Shown: positions 1 to 7,424, counted from the stretch's first letter. The stretch: 56,133 nt of DNA from Verrucomicrobiota bacterium (GCA_018239845.1 JAFEGO010000099.1:1-56133); one strand, 5' to 3'. A program made the numbers and translations. The notes: a model not told the origin generated them from the letters alone.

Positions 1-209
1 AAAGAACCTCAACCGCGAGGCTATCATTGTATCAAAGCGCCTCACACAGCACCAGCCGAAAGGCCTGAGCCAAGTCGAAGGGTCCGAAGGCTCTGGGTCG
101 CATATCCCGAATATTGGTACGGGGGACGTCTTACCGCTCCCCGGTCAACCACACCGGCACGAGGCCTTCGGAAATCCTTTCACTCCGTTCACCTCCAGCT
201 CATGCGCGG
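1..209. other. No gene recognised at window start
   Basis: Less GC-rich than the rest of the window, with no open frame that looks coding and no RNA gene I can recognise. It lies downstream of the minus-strand regulator that ends at 210 and may hold the end of that transcript, or flanking sequence of a gene outside the window. I see no clear terminator. Confidence 0.4.
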
Positions 210-479
210 TTACAAAACCAATTCCTGCGGCCCGGGTACTGCGCTCGTCGGAAAATCCCGCTGCGCGTGAACCTCGGCCACGACCTTCTCCCCGTCTTCG
301 AAGATCGTCTCCACTGGCTGCCGGAACAGCCGCGCCATCTTTAGGGCCAAGGGCAAGCTTGGGTCATATTTCTCGGTCTCGATCGCGTTGATCGTCTGCC
401 GCGACACCTTGAGCTGGTCGGCGAGTTCGCTCTGTGACCAGTCGCGCGCGGCCCGCAGTTCACGCACGCGGTTCTTCAT
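210..479 (-). CDS. XRE-family HTH transcriptional regulator, short form
   Basis: An 89-residue DNA-binding protein that is essentially one helix-turn-helix domain. The run RELRAARDWSQSELADQLKV followed by SRQTINAIE (residues about 6-35) is the classic XRE/Cro HTH, and the YDPSLPLALKMARLF stretch is typical of the short repressors that accompany small membrane proteins. The frame is open further upstream, but ATG at 479 overlaps the stop of the preceding gene in an ATGA junction, so translation is probably coupled to that membrane protein. The pair likely autoregulates through the operator-like repeats at 930-963. Which signal it senses cannot be told. Confidence 0.9.
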   Translation of the reverse strand: MKNRVRELRAARDWSQSELADQLKVSRQTINAIETEKYDPSLPLALKMARLFRQPVETIFEDGEKVVAEVHAQRDFPTSAVPGPQELVL

Positions 480-919
480 TTGTAACGGCGGTTCGCCACG
501 CCCCAGCCTACCAGCCACAGCGCAAACAGCAGCATCAGCGCCTGGCCCAGCCCGAGACCATGCGCCAGACTGCCAAGCTCCATGCCCTGCGCGCCCAACG
601 TGGCCAGCACCACCTGCGCGAAAAGCGTACCCAGCGCGGCAAACAACAGCGCCGCCATCTGTACGCATCGCTGCAACTCGTCGAGTCCCCGGATGAAGCG
701 CGCACAGTCGCGCAGGTACATCAGGCCCGGGAGCAGCGGAGTCAGCGCAAAAAGGCCCCGCGAGCGCGGACTCCACTCCGGCTCATGCTTGAGCACGTAC
801 AGAGTGATGCCGTAGGTCACTGTGGCGGCAAACAGCCACGCATTCAACCGCAGGTCGGTCCGGCACGAATACTCCCCCGACCCCGGCGTCACCGATTCCA
901 TCGTGTTGGGCATTTCCAT
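476..919 (-). CDS. Small multi-pass membrane protein paired with the XRE regulator
   Basis: A 147-residue hydrophobic protein with about four predicted membrane segments (residues about 25-42, 55-70, 85-108 and 118-138), ending in a basic NRRYK tail. No catalytic motif is visible and no family is recognised with certainty. It resembles the unnamed integral membrane proteins often encoded just before a short XRE repressor. The next gene starts within its stop codon, so the two form one operon. The promoter at 927-954 places the transcription start only a base or two before this ATG, so the message may be leaderless. In-frame ATGs at 913 and 901 are alternative starts. Confidence 0.75.
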   Translation of the reverse strand: MEMPNTMESVTPGSGEYSCRTDLRLNAWLFAATVTYGITLYVLKHEPEWSPRSRGLFALTPLLPGLMYLRDCARFIRGLDELQRCVQMAALLFAALGTLFAQVVLATLGAQGMELGSLAHGLGLGQALMLLFALWLVGWGVANRRYK

Positions 920-926
920 GCCCAGT

Positions 927-963
927 TATGTAAAGTTTACTTTACTTATGTCAAGTTTACTTG
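927..963 (-). promoter_or_regulatory. Promoter overlapped by two 20-bp-spaced operator half-sites
   Basis: On the minus strand a perfect TTGACA (949-954) lies 16 bp from a TACATA (927-932), which would start transcription near 920, next to the ATG at 919. The core AAGTTTACTT occurs twice, at 933-942 and 953-962, exactly 20 bp apart. Each copy is the centre of an inverted repeat: GTAAAG/CTTTAC at 930-945 and CAAG/CTTG at 952-963, both with a TTTA loop. The spacing puts both sites on one face of the helix and over the promoter, as expected for autorepression by the XRE protein at 210-479. Confidence 0.65.
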
Positions 964-1806
964 TCATTCATGCCGTGCTCCACGCAATTGGAGCCGGTAA
1001 GCCGCGGGCGAGAGACCGGTGCGGCGCTTGAAGAGCTTCGAGAAATGAAACTCGTCGCAGAAGCCCAGCTCGGCGGCGATTTCCTTGAGCGGGGCGTCGT
1101 CCGCCCGAAGGCGCGTGGCGGCCCGGTCCATCCGCCGCGCCAGGCGGTACTGCGCCGGCGGCACACCCATCGCCGCACTGAACCTTTTGCGAAACTGTTC
1201 GTAGGTCATGCCGGCCTGGCGCGCGAGTTGGGTCCAGTCCGGTGCCTCGTCGGCCGACTCCAGGTGCGCACAGGCGGCCTTGAGCCACGGTTCCGCGCGG
1301 CTGGGGGCAAAGCCGCCCGCCCGCTCCGCGCGCATTTCCGCGAGCAGCGTGAGCAAGCGCGTGACCTCCACCAGCGAAGCCGCCGCCCCGCCTCCGCCCG
1401 TCAGCACGCCCGCAATCCGCTGCCGCCAGAAATCCACCGGCTCCACGTGCCACACCGGGTCCGCCGGATCAAGCAGGCCCGCCTGCCGCCACTGGTCGAA
1501 AACCGGCCCGTTGAAAACCAGCCAGATGTCGTCCCACGGCTCCCCGGCCCCGGGGTCGTAGAAATGCGCCACGTCCGGGAAGAGCAAAAACGCATCACCC
1601 GCCCCCAGCGTCCGCCGCAACCCGCGCGCGTCGCCAAACTCGCATTTTCCCGCGAGCACATACACCAGCGCAAAGCTCCCCAAAGTACGCATGCTCGTCC
1701 GCGCAATGCCCCGGTTGCCCCGCGACTGCCCGGCCAGCGTCACCGCTCCAGTGGGATTGGCGCCACCCGCCACGGGCAAAGCCTGCGTGATCCATTTTTT
1801 CGACAT
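964..1806 (-). CDS. AraC-family transcriptional regulator
   Basis: A 280-residue regulator. The N-terminal half resembles the cupin-type sensing domain of AraC proteins (for example GAGDAFLLFPDVAHFYDPG). The C-terminal 95 residues hold the two helix-turn-helix units, with LARQAGMTYEQFRKRF first and EIAAELGFCDEFHFSKLFKR then TGLSPAAYR as the conserved second unit. The ATG at 1806 was chosen because the open frame further upstream runs toward the divergent gene. It is transcribed away from the dioxygenase at 1922 and may control it from the shared 115-bp gap. The effector is unknown, though such pairs often respond to sugars or plant-derived compounds. Confidence 0.9.
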   Translation of the reverse strand: MSKKWITQALPVAGGANPTGAVTLAGQSRGNRGIARTSMRTLGSFALVYVLAGKCEFGDARGLRRTLGAGDAFLLFPDVAHFYDPGAGEPWDDIWLVFNGPVFDQWRQAGLLDPADPVWHVEPVDFWRQRIAGVLTGGGGAAASLVEVTRLLTLLAEMRAERAGGFAPSRAEPWLKAACAHLESADEAPDWTQLARQAGMTYEQFRKRFSAAMGVPPAQYRLARRMDRAATRLRADDAPLKEIAAELGFCDEFHFSKLFKRRTGLSPAAYRLQLRGARHE

Positions 1807-1883
1807 GGGGTTTCCATTTCCAAAAAACACATGCGAGCCCCCAGAACAACCATTCATTTCCACGCCTTGGCCTGCTATCTTTG

Positions 1884-1918
1884 CTTATCGCTTAAAGCTT
1901 ACCGCCTACCGCTTCCCC
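1884..1918 (+). repeat. Tandem heptad array just 5' of the dioxygenase start
   Basis: Five consecutive 7-base units of consensus CTTANCG, the last two degenerate (CCTACCG and CTTCCCC), ending three bases before the ATG at 1922. The array fills the place where a Shine-Dalgarno sequence would be expected and none is visible. Related CTTA/GTAAG heptads occur after the gene at 2844-2922. Confidence 0.6.
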
Positions 1919-1921
1919 ATC

Positions 1922-2836
1922 ATGCCCGTTACCCATCCCCTCTCCTCCTGCGGCCACGAACTGGATATGTCCGACGAGGCCTTCGGCACCGTCCGCAGTT
2001 CCGCCGACTGCCTTGGCGACGTGGCCGAGCTGCGTCGCCGCCTCGAGGACGATGGCTATCTCTACATCCCCGGTTTCTTCGACCTCGCACTGATCCACAA
2101 CGCCCGCGCCTCCGTCTGCCAGCGGCTCGCCGCCGACGGCTGGCTCAATCCCGACTATCCGGTCATCGAGGCCGTGGGCCGGGACGACAAGGTTACCAAC
2201 TACCGCGGTGACCTCGCGAAGAACAACGCCGAGATCGAGCGCGTCGTGTACGGCCCGGAGCTGCTCGGATTTTACGCCAATCTCTTCGGCGAGCCCGTCC
2301 GCCATTTCGACTACACGTGGTTTCGCGCGCTGAGCCGCGGCCAGGGCTCCACGCCCCACTGCGACCTCGTTTACATGGGTCGCGGCACGCACCAGCTCCT
2401 CACCTGCTGGATCCCCTACGGCGATACGCCGCTGGAGATGGGTGGCGTGATGCTCCTCGAGGGCTCGCACAAAAAATCCGACCGCATCAAGACCTACCTC
2501 GAGGTGGACGTGGACGCCTATTGCGAAAACCGCCCGAAGGAAGTCGAGAAGGTCATCACCAAGGGCGGCTGGAGCCATCCCGGTTTCCTGAGCAAGAATC
2601 CCGCGACCCTCCGCGAAAAACTCGGCGGCCGCTGGCTCAGCGCCGATTGGAAGGCCGGCGACTTCATCACCTTCGGCATGACGCTCGTGCACGGCGGCCT
2701 CGACAACCAGACCAACCGCATGCGCCTCTCCTCCGACACGCGCTACCAGCGCGCCAGCCAGCCCATCGACGAACGCTGGATCGGCGCCAACCCCATCGCC
2801 AACACCCTCGCCGGCAAACGTGGCCGGGTATGCTGA
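1922..2836 (+). CDS. Phytanoyl-CoA dioxygenase (PhyH) family protein
   Basis: A 304-residue Fe(II)/2-oxoglutarate-dependent oxygenase of the PhyH superfamily, probably cytoplasmic. The iron-binding triad is visible as H146-x-D148 (in STPHCDLVYMG) and H257 (in TLVHGGLDNQ). R268 follows, where the family binds the 2-oxoglutarate carboxylate. DDGYLYIPGFFD near residue 44 is the usual N-terminal family signature. The start at 1922 is preferred because the frame upstream runs through a tandem repeat and into the divergent AraC gene; ATG at 1967 is an alternative. The AraC neighbour probably regulates it. The substrate cannot be inferred, since the family hydroxylates very diverse molecules. Confidence 0.9.
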   Translation: MPVTHPLSSCGHELDMSDEAFGTVRSSADCLGDVAELRRRLEDDGYLYIPGFFDLALIHNARASVCQRLAADGWLNPDYPVIEAVGRDDKVTNYRGDLAKNNAEIERVVYGPELLGFYANLFGEPVRHFDYTWFRALSRGQGSTPHCDLVYMGRGTHQLLTCWIPYGDTPLEMGGVMLLEGSHKKSDRIKTYLEVDVDAYCENRPKEVEKVITKGGWSHPGFLSKNPATLREKLGGRWLSADWKAGDFITFGMTLVHGGLDNQTNRMRLSSDTRYQRASQPIDERWIGANPIANTLAGKRGRVC

Positions 2837-2843
2837 TGGAGCT

Positions 2844-2922
2844 GTAAGGGGTAAGTTTTAAGTTGTAAGCTCGATCCCCACTGGGCGGCTCCGGCGCTTA
2901 AACCTTACAACTTACACCTTAC
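2844..2922. repeat. Inverted repeat made of GTAAG-type heptads
   Basis: Two 27-base arms, 2844-2870 and 2896-2922, are complementary at 23 of 27 positions around a 25-base spacer. Each arm is itself a run of 7-base units (left GTAAGGG, GTAAGTT, TTAAGTT; right the complement type, such as CCTTACA and ACTTACA). It lies directly after the dioxygenase stop and just before the leader peptide. It has no U-tract, so it does not look like a standard terminator. Confidence 0.7.
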
Positions 2923-2977
2923 CTCTCTCTTCGCGCTCGACAAACGTTCGCGGCTCCGTCTTCTTCTGCGCTCCTTC

Positions 2978-3085
2978 ATGCTCCTCGCAGGCACATCGAT
3001 CAACGCTTCCGTCCACGCCGTCTCCGTCGTGTCCGTACTCGTCGTCGTCGCCTCCGCCGTTACCGGCGCACCGCGAGGAGCTTGA
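2978..3085 (+). CDS. Valine-rich leader peptide (putative attenuator)
   Basis: A 35-residue reading frame with nine valines, eight of them between residues 15 and 28 (core VSVVSVLVVVASAV). The stop is 17 bases before a strong terminator at 3103-3137. This is the layout of the branched-chain amino acid attenuators such as those before ilvB. Bases 2980-2988 (GCTCCTCGC) are perfectly complementary to 3073-3081, so the ends of the leader can pair. Bases 3066-3079 can also pair, with bulges, with the left arm of the terminator, giving a possible antiterminator. There is no good Shine-Dalgarno before the ATG. No branched-chain amino acid gene follows, which is odd. Confidence 0.5.
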   Translation: MLLAGTSINASVHAVSVVSVLVVVASAVTGAPRGA

Positions 3086-3102
3086 TCGTACCCAACGACT
3101 TT

Positions 3103-3137
3103 GCCCCTCCGGTGCCATACCGGAGGGGCTTTTTTTT
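3103..3137 (+). terminator. Strong rho-independent terminator after the valine leader
   Basis: Perfect 10-bp arms, GCCCCTCCGG (3103-3112) and its complement (3120-3129), with a 7-base loop followed by eight T residues (3130-3137). It is the best intrinsic terminator seen on the plus strand of this window. It is probably the attenuator terminator of the leader at 2978. Confidence 0.85.
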
Positions 3138-3184
3138 GGCCTCACGGTAGCGGCACGGGAAGGGCGCTCAAACCCACGCCACCC

Positions 3185-3391
3185 ATGCATCAGATCCAAC
3201 CGTTCACCAACGCCCCGCGTCGCCTGACGCCGGAGCCCATCATGCCCGACGAGCAAGCCAGCTATCAGCTGGTCCAGGCCTGCGCCGGCGGCCGCCATTT
3301 CTTCTGGCTGCTCAATCCCGCGCTGGCTCCGCACGTCCCCGTGCACCAAGCCCCGCACGGCGACAGCGCGCACGATTTCCTCGTGCAGTGA
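3185..3391 (+). CDS. Small hypothetical protein downstream of the attenuator
   Basis: A 68-residue frame with GC-rich third positions like real genes here. It starts at ATG 3185, 48 bases after the terminator T-tract. A purine-rich GGGAAGG lies about 20 bases upstream, rather far for a ribosome site. The middle (QACAGGRHFFWLLNPALAPHV) is moderately hydrophobic, and the C-terminus is rich in His and Asp. No family is recognised. It is the only gene placed to be controlled by the valine attenuator, because the next gene converges from the other strand. It could be a remnant of a larger gene or a spurious frame. Confidence 0.4.
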   Translation: MHQIQPFTNAPRRLTPEPIMPDEQASYQLVQACAGGRHFFWLLNPALAPHVPVHQAPHGDSAHDFLVQ

Positions 3392-3466
3392 AATACGACC
3401 AGGAATGCGGCGACGGTCCCATGCCTCGCCGCTCCTCCGACTCTCCAGCCGGAACTTGGCCAGGTA

Positions 3467-4186
3467 TCAAGCCCGGCCGCGGCGCGACCGCCGCCATGCG
3501 GCGAAGGCCAGCGCGCCCGCCCCGGCGAGTACCGCCCAGGTGGCGGGCTCCGGCACTGGCGTCACGGTTGAGAGCGCGAAAGCGCTCACAAGGGAACCAT
3601 CCTGAAAACCCGTGCCGCCGTAGCCGGCTGAGGCCGCGATCAGCATCGCGATCTCACCCGAGCCGTCCGATGTCACGGCAAAAGCCGTATCCCGTGCCTC
3701 CGTATTGGAGATATCGTAAAAGCTCACGAGCGTGCCGTTGATCACCAAGGCCACCTGGCGCGCATTCCAAAAGCCCGAAAAATACAGAACATCCAGCTGG
3801 TACGTCGTGTTCGCAGTCAGTCCGGTGAAGGTGTAGGCCAAGGGATGCAAGCCGGCACCATCCCAGGCGATCGTCTGGAAAACATGCCGCAGGTCATCGT
3901 CCGCCAGGGAATTTTGACCCGATTGAAACGGATCGAACTGCGCATCCGAGTTGTCGACGCCCGGTCCATAACCCATGTCGAGCGACGCAAACGATACGCC
4001 CTGCACCGTCACGGCCGAGCCGTTGACATTGTAGGCAAAGAGGACCTTGGCCGGGTCCAGCGCGAAACCTTCGCCGGGATCGCCGCCCGTCACCGCGACG
4101 GTCGTCTGGGCCCGAGCGGCCAACGCGAAGCCTAGCAGGCCTAGGATCAAGCTCAGCCGATACGTGCACCGTTGGATTGGCCTCAT
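3467..4186 (-). CDS. PEP-CTERM sorting domain protein
   Basis: A 239-residue exported protein. The N-terminus RLSLILGLLGFALAARAQ is a signal peptide with a likely AxA-Q cleavage site. The C-terminus carries VPEPATWAVLAGAGALAFA followed by a WRRSRRGR basic tail, the tripartite PEP-CTERM signal processed by exosortase and used to anchor or release exopolysaccharide-associated proteins. The body looks like a beta-rich passenger domain with Asn/Gly-rich turns and no catalytic motif. ATG at 4186 is preferred over an in-frame TTG at 4198. No exosortase gene lies in the window. Confidence 0.88.
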   Translation of the reverse strand: MRPIQRCTYRLSLILGLLGFALAARAQTTVAVTGGDPGEGFALDPAKVLFAYNVNGSAVTVQGVSFASLDMGYGPGVDNSDAQFDPFQSGQNSLADDDLRHVFQTIAWDGAGLHPLAYTFTGLTANTTYQLDVLYFSGFWNARQVALVINGTLVSFYDISNTEARDTAFAVTSDGSGEIAMLIAASAGYGGTGFQDGSLVSAFALSTVTPVPEPATWAVLAGAGALAFAAWRRSRRGRA

Positions 4187-4338
4187 AAATCCGAGCAAAA
4201 AACATTCTCCATTCTCGGCAAGCCTCTTTGGTATCCACAGCGCGGTTTCGCTCCATGGGGGGTTTTACCTTGCCCCGCGCCGGTTAACCCGTTGCCCTCC
4301 CCGCCCCTCATTTCGGGAGGTTTACCCCGCGCGCACCC

Positions 4339-5622
4339 ATGAGCACCTACGTTTACGGAATCGATTTCGGCACCAGCAACTCCTCCGTCACCATCTGGGA
4401 TGTGGAGCGGCGCGCGCTCGTGCGCGACCCGCGTATCGCGGGGGTGGAATCGTCGTTCATGTACTTCCCGTACACGCTGCGCAAGGACCCGCCCCTCATC
4501 GGCAACGCCGCCAAGCTCCAGTACGTCGAGGACCGCATGCGCGGCCGCTTCTTCCAGGCGATCAAGACGATTTTGCCCAACCGCACGTTCACCGACACGA
4601 TCGTCAACAACCAGCCGTTCACGCTGGAGGAGCTGATCGCGTTTTTCCTGCGTTATCTGAAGGCCAAGGCCGACGCCGTCACGCAGCAGGATGTGAAGCG
4701 CGTCGTCATGGGCCGCCCCGCGGTCTTCTCGACCGATCCGGAGGAGGATGCCATTGCCCAGGAGCGCCTGCTTGGGGCCGCGCGCCTCGCCGGTTTCACC
4801 GAGATTCATTTCCAATACGAGCCCATCGCCGCCGCGTTCGCGTATGAGTCGCGCATCGCGAAACCCGAGCGCGTGCTCGTCGGCGACTTCGGCGGCGGTA
4901 CTTCCGACTTCACCATCGTGCAGCTCGATCCGAGCCGACAGGGCCTCACCGGTCGCGCTTCGGACATCCTCGCCACCGGCGGCCTTCCGGTCGCCGGCAA
5001 CAAGTACGACTCCGCCACCATGTGGCACAAGGTCTCGCTCCGCTTCGGCCGTCTCGCCACCTACGAGAGCTGGGGCAAGCGTATCAGCGTACCGGATTCC
5101 CTCCACCGCCAGATCTGCCAGTGGGACCAGATTGTCTTCCTCCGCAATCCCAAGACCCTCGATCTCCTCTGGCGCCTCGCCCGCACGTCCGACGACCCCG
5201 CGGCCTTCGAGCGTTTCCAGGCCCTGATCAAGGAGAACCAGGGTTTCGCCCTCTTCCAGGTCATCGAAGGCGCCAAGATCGCGCTGACCGCCCGCGACGT
5301 GGCGCCGATCCGCTTTACGCATCCGCAGATCCCGATCGACGAGCAGCTCACGCTCGCCGAGTTCGACGCCAACTCGGCCGATCTCACCGGCTCGATCATC
5401 GGCTACCTCGACCGCTTCATGGCCGACGCCAAGCTCGCCCCGGCGGACATCGAGACCGTCTTCCTCACCGGCGGCACCTCGCTGATCCGCAGCCTGCGCC
5501 ACGAATTCTTCACCCGCTTCGGCGCGGACAAGATCCGCGATGGAGGCGAGTTCACCAGTGTCGGCGACGGCCTCGCCCTCAGCGCCCCGCTCTTCTTTCC
5601 GGAACTTCACCCCCGCGGTTAG
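4339..5622 (+). CDS. Hsp70-family ATPase lacking a substrate-binding domain (YegD-like)
   Basis: A 427-residue actin-fold ATPase. Phosphate-1 GIDFGTSNSSVTIWD (residues 7-21), phosphate-2 VGDFGGGTSDFTI and the adenosine loop VFLTGGTSLIRSLRHEFF are all present. The length fits the nucleotide-binding domain alone, as in E. coli YegD, rather than DnaK at about 640 residues. The beta-sandwich and lid that bind unfolded peptide are absent, so a classical chaperone cycle is unlikely. No DnaJ or GrpE gene is nearby. A thioredoxin-like protein follows 72 bp downstream and may share the transcript. The cellular role of this family is poorly known. Confidence 0.9.
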   Translation: MSTYVYGIDFGTSNSSVTIWDVERRALVRDPRIAGVESSFMYFPYTLRKDPPLIGNAAKLQYVEDRMRGRFFQAIKTILPNRTFTDTIVNNQPFTLEELIAFFLRYLKAKADAVTQQDVKRVVMGRPAVFSTDPEEDAIAQERLLGAARLAGFTEIHFQYEPIAAAFAYESRIAKPERVLVGDFGGGTSDFTIVQLDPSRQGLTGRASDILATGGLPVAGNKYDSATMWHKVSLRFGRLATYESWGKRISVPDSLHRQICQWDQIVFLRNPKTLDLLWRLARTSDDPAAFERFQALIKENQGFALFQVIEGAKIALTARDVAPIRFTHPQIPIDEQLTLAEFDANSADLTGSIIGYLDRFMADAKLAPADIETVFLTGGTSLIRSLRHEFFTRFGADKIRDGGEFTSVGDGLALSAPLFFPELHPRG

Positions 5623-5694
5623 GACAAACCGTCGGTCTTCAGACTGGCCCGGAGCCTTGCCTCCCCACGTCATTTACCCAATCCTGTCCTTCTC

Positions 5695-6669
5695 ATGAAA
5701 CGCCGCCTGCTTCTCGCCCTGCTCGCCCTTCCGCTCGCGGCTTTTGCCGCCGAGCCCGCGCCCGCCGCCGCCCCGGCCGCTGCCCCGGCTCCCGCCGCTG
5801 CACCCGCCAAGCCCGCGAATCCCGCCATCGGCGATCTCCGCGCCCTCATCGAAAAGATCAATGCCAAGCGGCAGAGCGGCGCCTCCACGGCCGCCGACTT
5901 TGCCCCCGAGCTCGCTGAGTTCGACCAGATCATCGCCAAATATCCGGACGACAAGGAATCCTGCGCGACCATCGCGTTCATGCGCGCTTCCTTCTACGGG
6001 CAGGTGCTCGAGGATGAGACGAAGGCCCGCGAACTGCTCGCGGGAATCAAGCACGACTACCCCGGCACCAAGGTCATTCTGGCCGTCGATCACGCGCTGG
6101 AGAGCCTCGACGCCGCGGCCCAGGCCGCCGCCAAGGTCGCGGCCGCCAAGGCCACCCTGCTCAATCACGCCGCGCCTGAGATCCATTTCACCTGGTCCTC
6201 CAAGTCCGACCTCAAGACGCTCTCCGCGCTCAAGGGCCAGGTCGTCGTCCTCGATTTCTGGGCGACGTGGTGCGGCCCCTGCCTCCGCTCCTTCGACAAG
6301 GTCCGCGCCGAGGTCGCCCACTTCAAGGATTCGCCCGTGCGCTTCATCGGCGTCACGAGCCTCCAGGGTTTCGTGCAGAATCTCGAGCCGGGCCGCATCG
6401 ACACCCAGGGCAATCCTGAGAAGGAATACGGCCTCATGCCCGCCTTCATGAAGGCGAAGAACATGACCTGGGACGTGGCCTTCAGCGAAGAGGAAGTCTT
6501 CAATCCCGCCTACGGCATCGAGGGCATCCCCTTCGTCGCGATCATCGCGCCCGACGGCACGGTACGCCATGCCGGCCTGAATCCGCTCGACCCTGAGGCC
6601 GACATCGGCGCCAAGGTCGAGGCGATCCTGAAGGAGTTCAAGCTCCCCGTCCCCGCCGCGAAGTCGTAA
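5695..6669 (+). CDS. Exported TlpA/ResA-like thioredoxin-fold protein
   Basis: A 324-residue protein with signal peptide MKRRLLLALLALPLAAFAA and then an Ala/Pro-rich linker (residues about 20-44). A helical domain of about 110 residues follows, and a thioredoxin fold from about residue 158. The redox motif is W192-C-G-P-C196 in DFWATWCGPCLRSF, and the cis-proline is in GIPFVAII near 279. It probably acts in the periplasm as a thiol-disulfide oxidoreductase or in redox control of an envelope partner. The alpha-helical N-terminal insert recalls tetratricopeptide-like domains seen in similar proteins of this phylum. It lies just downstream of the Hsp70-like gene. Confidence 0.88.
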   Translation: MKRRLLLALLALPLAAFAAEPAPAAAPAAAPAPAAAPAKPANPAIGDLRALIEKINAKRQSGASTAADFAPELAEFDQIIAKYPDDKESCATIAFMRASFYGQVLEDETKARELLAGIKHDYPGTKVILAVDHALESLDAAAQAAAKVAAAKATLLNHAAPEIHFTWSSKSDLKTLSALKGQVVVLDFWATWCGPCLRSFDKVRAEVAHFKDSPVRFIGVTSLQGFVQNLEPGRIDTQGNPEKEYGLMPAFMKAKNMTWDVAFSEEEVFNPAYGIEGIPFVAIIAPDGTVRHAGLNPLDPEADIGAKVEAILKEFKLPVPAAKS

Positions 6670-6673
6670 GGCC

Positions 6674-6728
6674 TAGCGCAGGCGTCTCGCCTGCCCTCGC
6701 TATCAATGCAGGCGGGACGCCTGCGTTA
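6674..6728. repeat. Nested palindrome, GCAGGCG family
   Basis: Two 21-base arms (6674-6694 and 6708-6728) are inverted copies with two mismatches, separated by 13 bases. Each arm contains its own short palindrome, GCAGGCG and its complement around a 3-base centre. The left arm recurs almost exactly inside menE at 49735-49755. It lies between two convergent genes. Confidence 0.75.
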
Positions 6729-6742
6729 CTCCAATCCGGTTG

Positions 6743-6804
6743 AGTGGCTGCGGCGTCCTCGCCGCAGTTTCCCCGATCGCTGCGGCGAGGACGCCGCAGC
6801 CACT
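6743..6804. repeat. Perfect 25-bp inverted repeat, CTGCGGCG family
   Basis: Arms 6743-6767 and 6780-6804 are perfectly complementary over 25 bp with a 12-base spacer. Within each arm CTGCGGCG pairs with CGCCGCAG around four bases, so the element is a palindrome built of palindromes. It has no U-tract. It sits between the convergent thioredoxin and YdeI genes and could serve as a bidirectional terminator, but it looks like a dispersed repeat. Confidence 0.8.
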
Positions 6805-6809
6805 TAGCC

Positions 6810-7424
6810 TCAGCTCTTCTCGTACTTCCAGTTGCGGGCCTTGCCCTCGGCGATCCACCCGATCGCGGTCGCGAGCCGCTTCGCCCGCGTCTCCGCGCGC
6901 TTGGCCTCGGTGATCCATTCGATGTAGTCCTTCCGCTTGGAGGGACTGAATTCCTTGAACACCGCCGCGGCCTGCCGGTTTTTCTTCAGCGCAGCCGCGA
7001 GATCCGCGGGTACTGCCAGGGGCTTCGGCTTCCCTTTGGTCACCGGCCGGGCCGGCACGCTGGATTCGCTCAGCTTTGCCGCCTGCCGGATGTAGCCCAG
7101 CATCACCTGGTCGCCGGGCAGATCCTTGAGGCTCGTGATGCGGCCGAGGATGCCCATCGCCTCGTCGGCCTTCGTGGCGCCACCCGCGACCAAGGTCTTC
7201 ATGTCCTTGTGCCAGAAGCCAAACGCGCAGTGCGCCTTGAACGCCGCCATCATGCACAGAATCGTGTCGCCACGCGTGAAAAATGGCATGCCCCACTTGA
7301 TGGTCTCGCCCGCGCCGGGACAGCCCCGGTGCACCAGCGCACGCAGGTGGGTCAGGATCGGCCGGGCAAAGGCGGCTGACTTCGCGATGTAGGCGTCGAC
7401 GCGGGGATCCGTCTGCGGGCTCAT
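6810..7424 (-). CDS. YdeI/OmpD-associated family protein with DUF1801 domain
   Basis: A 204-residue cytoplasmic protein. The N-terminal half matches the DUF1801 fold (for example IKWGMPFFTRGDTILCMMAAF and HCAFGFWHK, residues about 40-75). The C-terminal half has the YdeI/OmdA signature PADLAAALKKN, FKEFSPSKRKDYIEWITEAK and a final GKARNWKYEKS. In enterics YdeI has been linked to resistance to antimicrobial peptides, but the biochemical function of this family is not settled. The gene is probably transcribed alone. Its 3' end faces the repeats at 6674-6804. Confidence 0.88.
   Translation of the reverse strand: MSPQTDPRVDAYIAKSAAFARPILTHLRALVHRGCPGAGETIKWGMPFFTRGDTILCMMAAFKAHCAFGFWHKDMKTLVAGGATKADEAMGILGRITSLKDLPGDQVMLGYIRQAAKLSESSVPARPVTKGKPKPLAVPADLAAALKKNRQAAAVFKEFSPSKRKDYIEWITEAKRAETRAKRLATAIGWIAEGKARNWKYEKS

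Noticed and set aside
114..344. Plus-strand frame at the window start
   Set aside because: It lies opposite the XRE gene, has mixed codon use and shows no protein-like features.
3101..3391. Longer version of the small protein starting at 3101
   Set aside because: It would place its start inside the terminator hairpin; ATG 3185 is more sensible.
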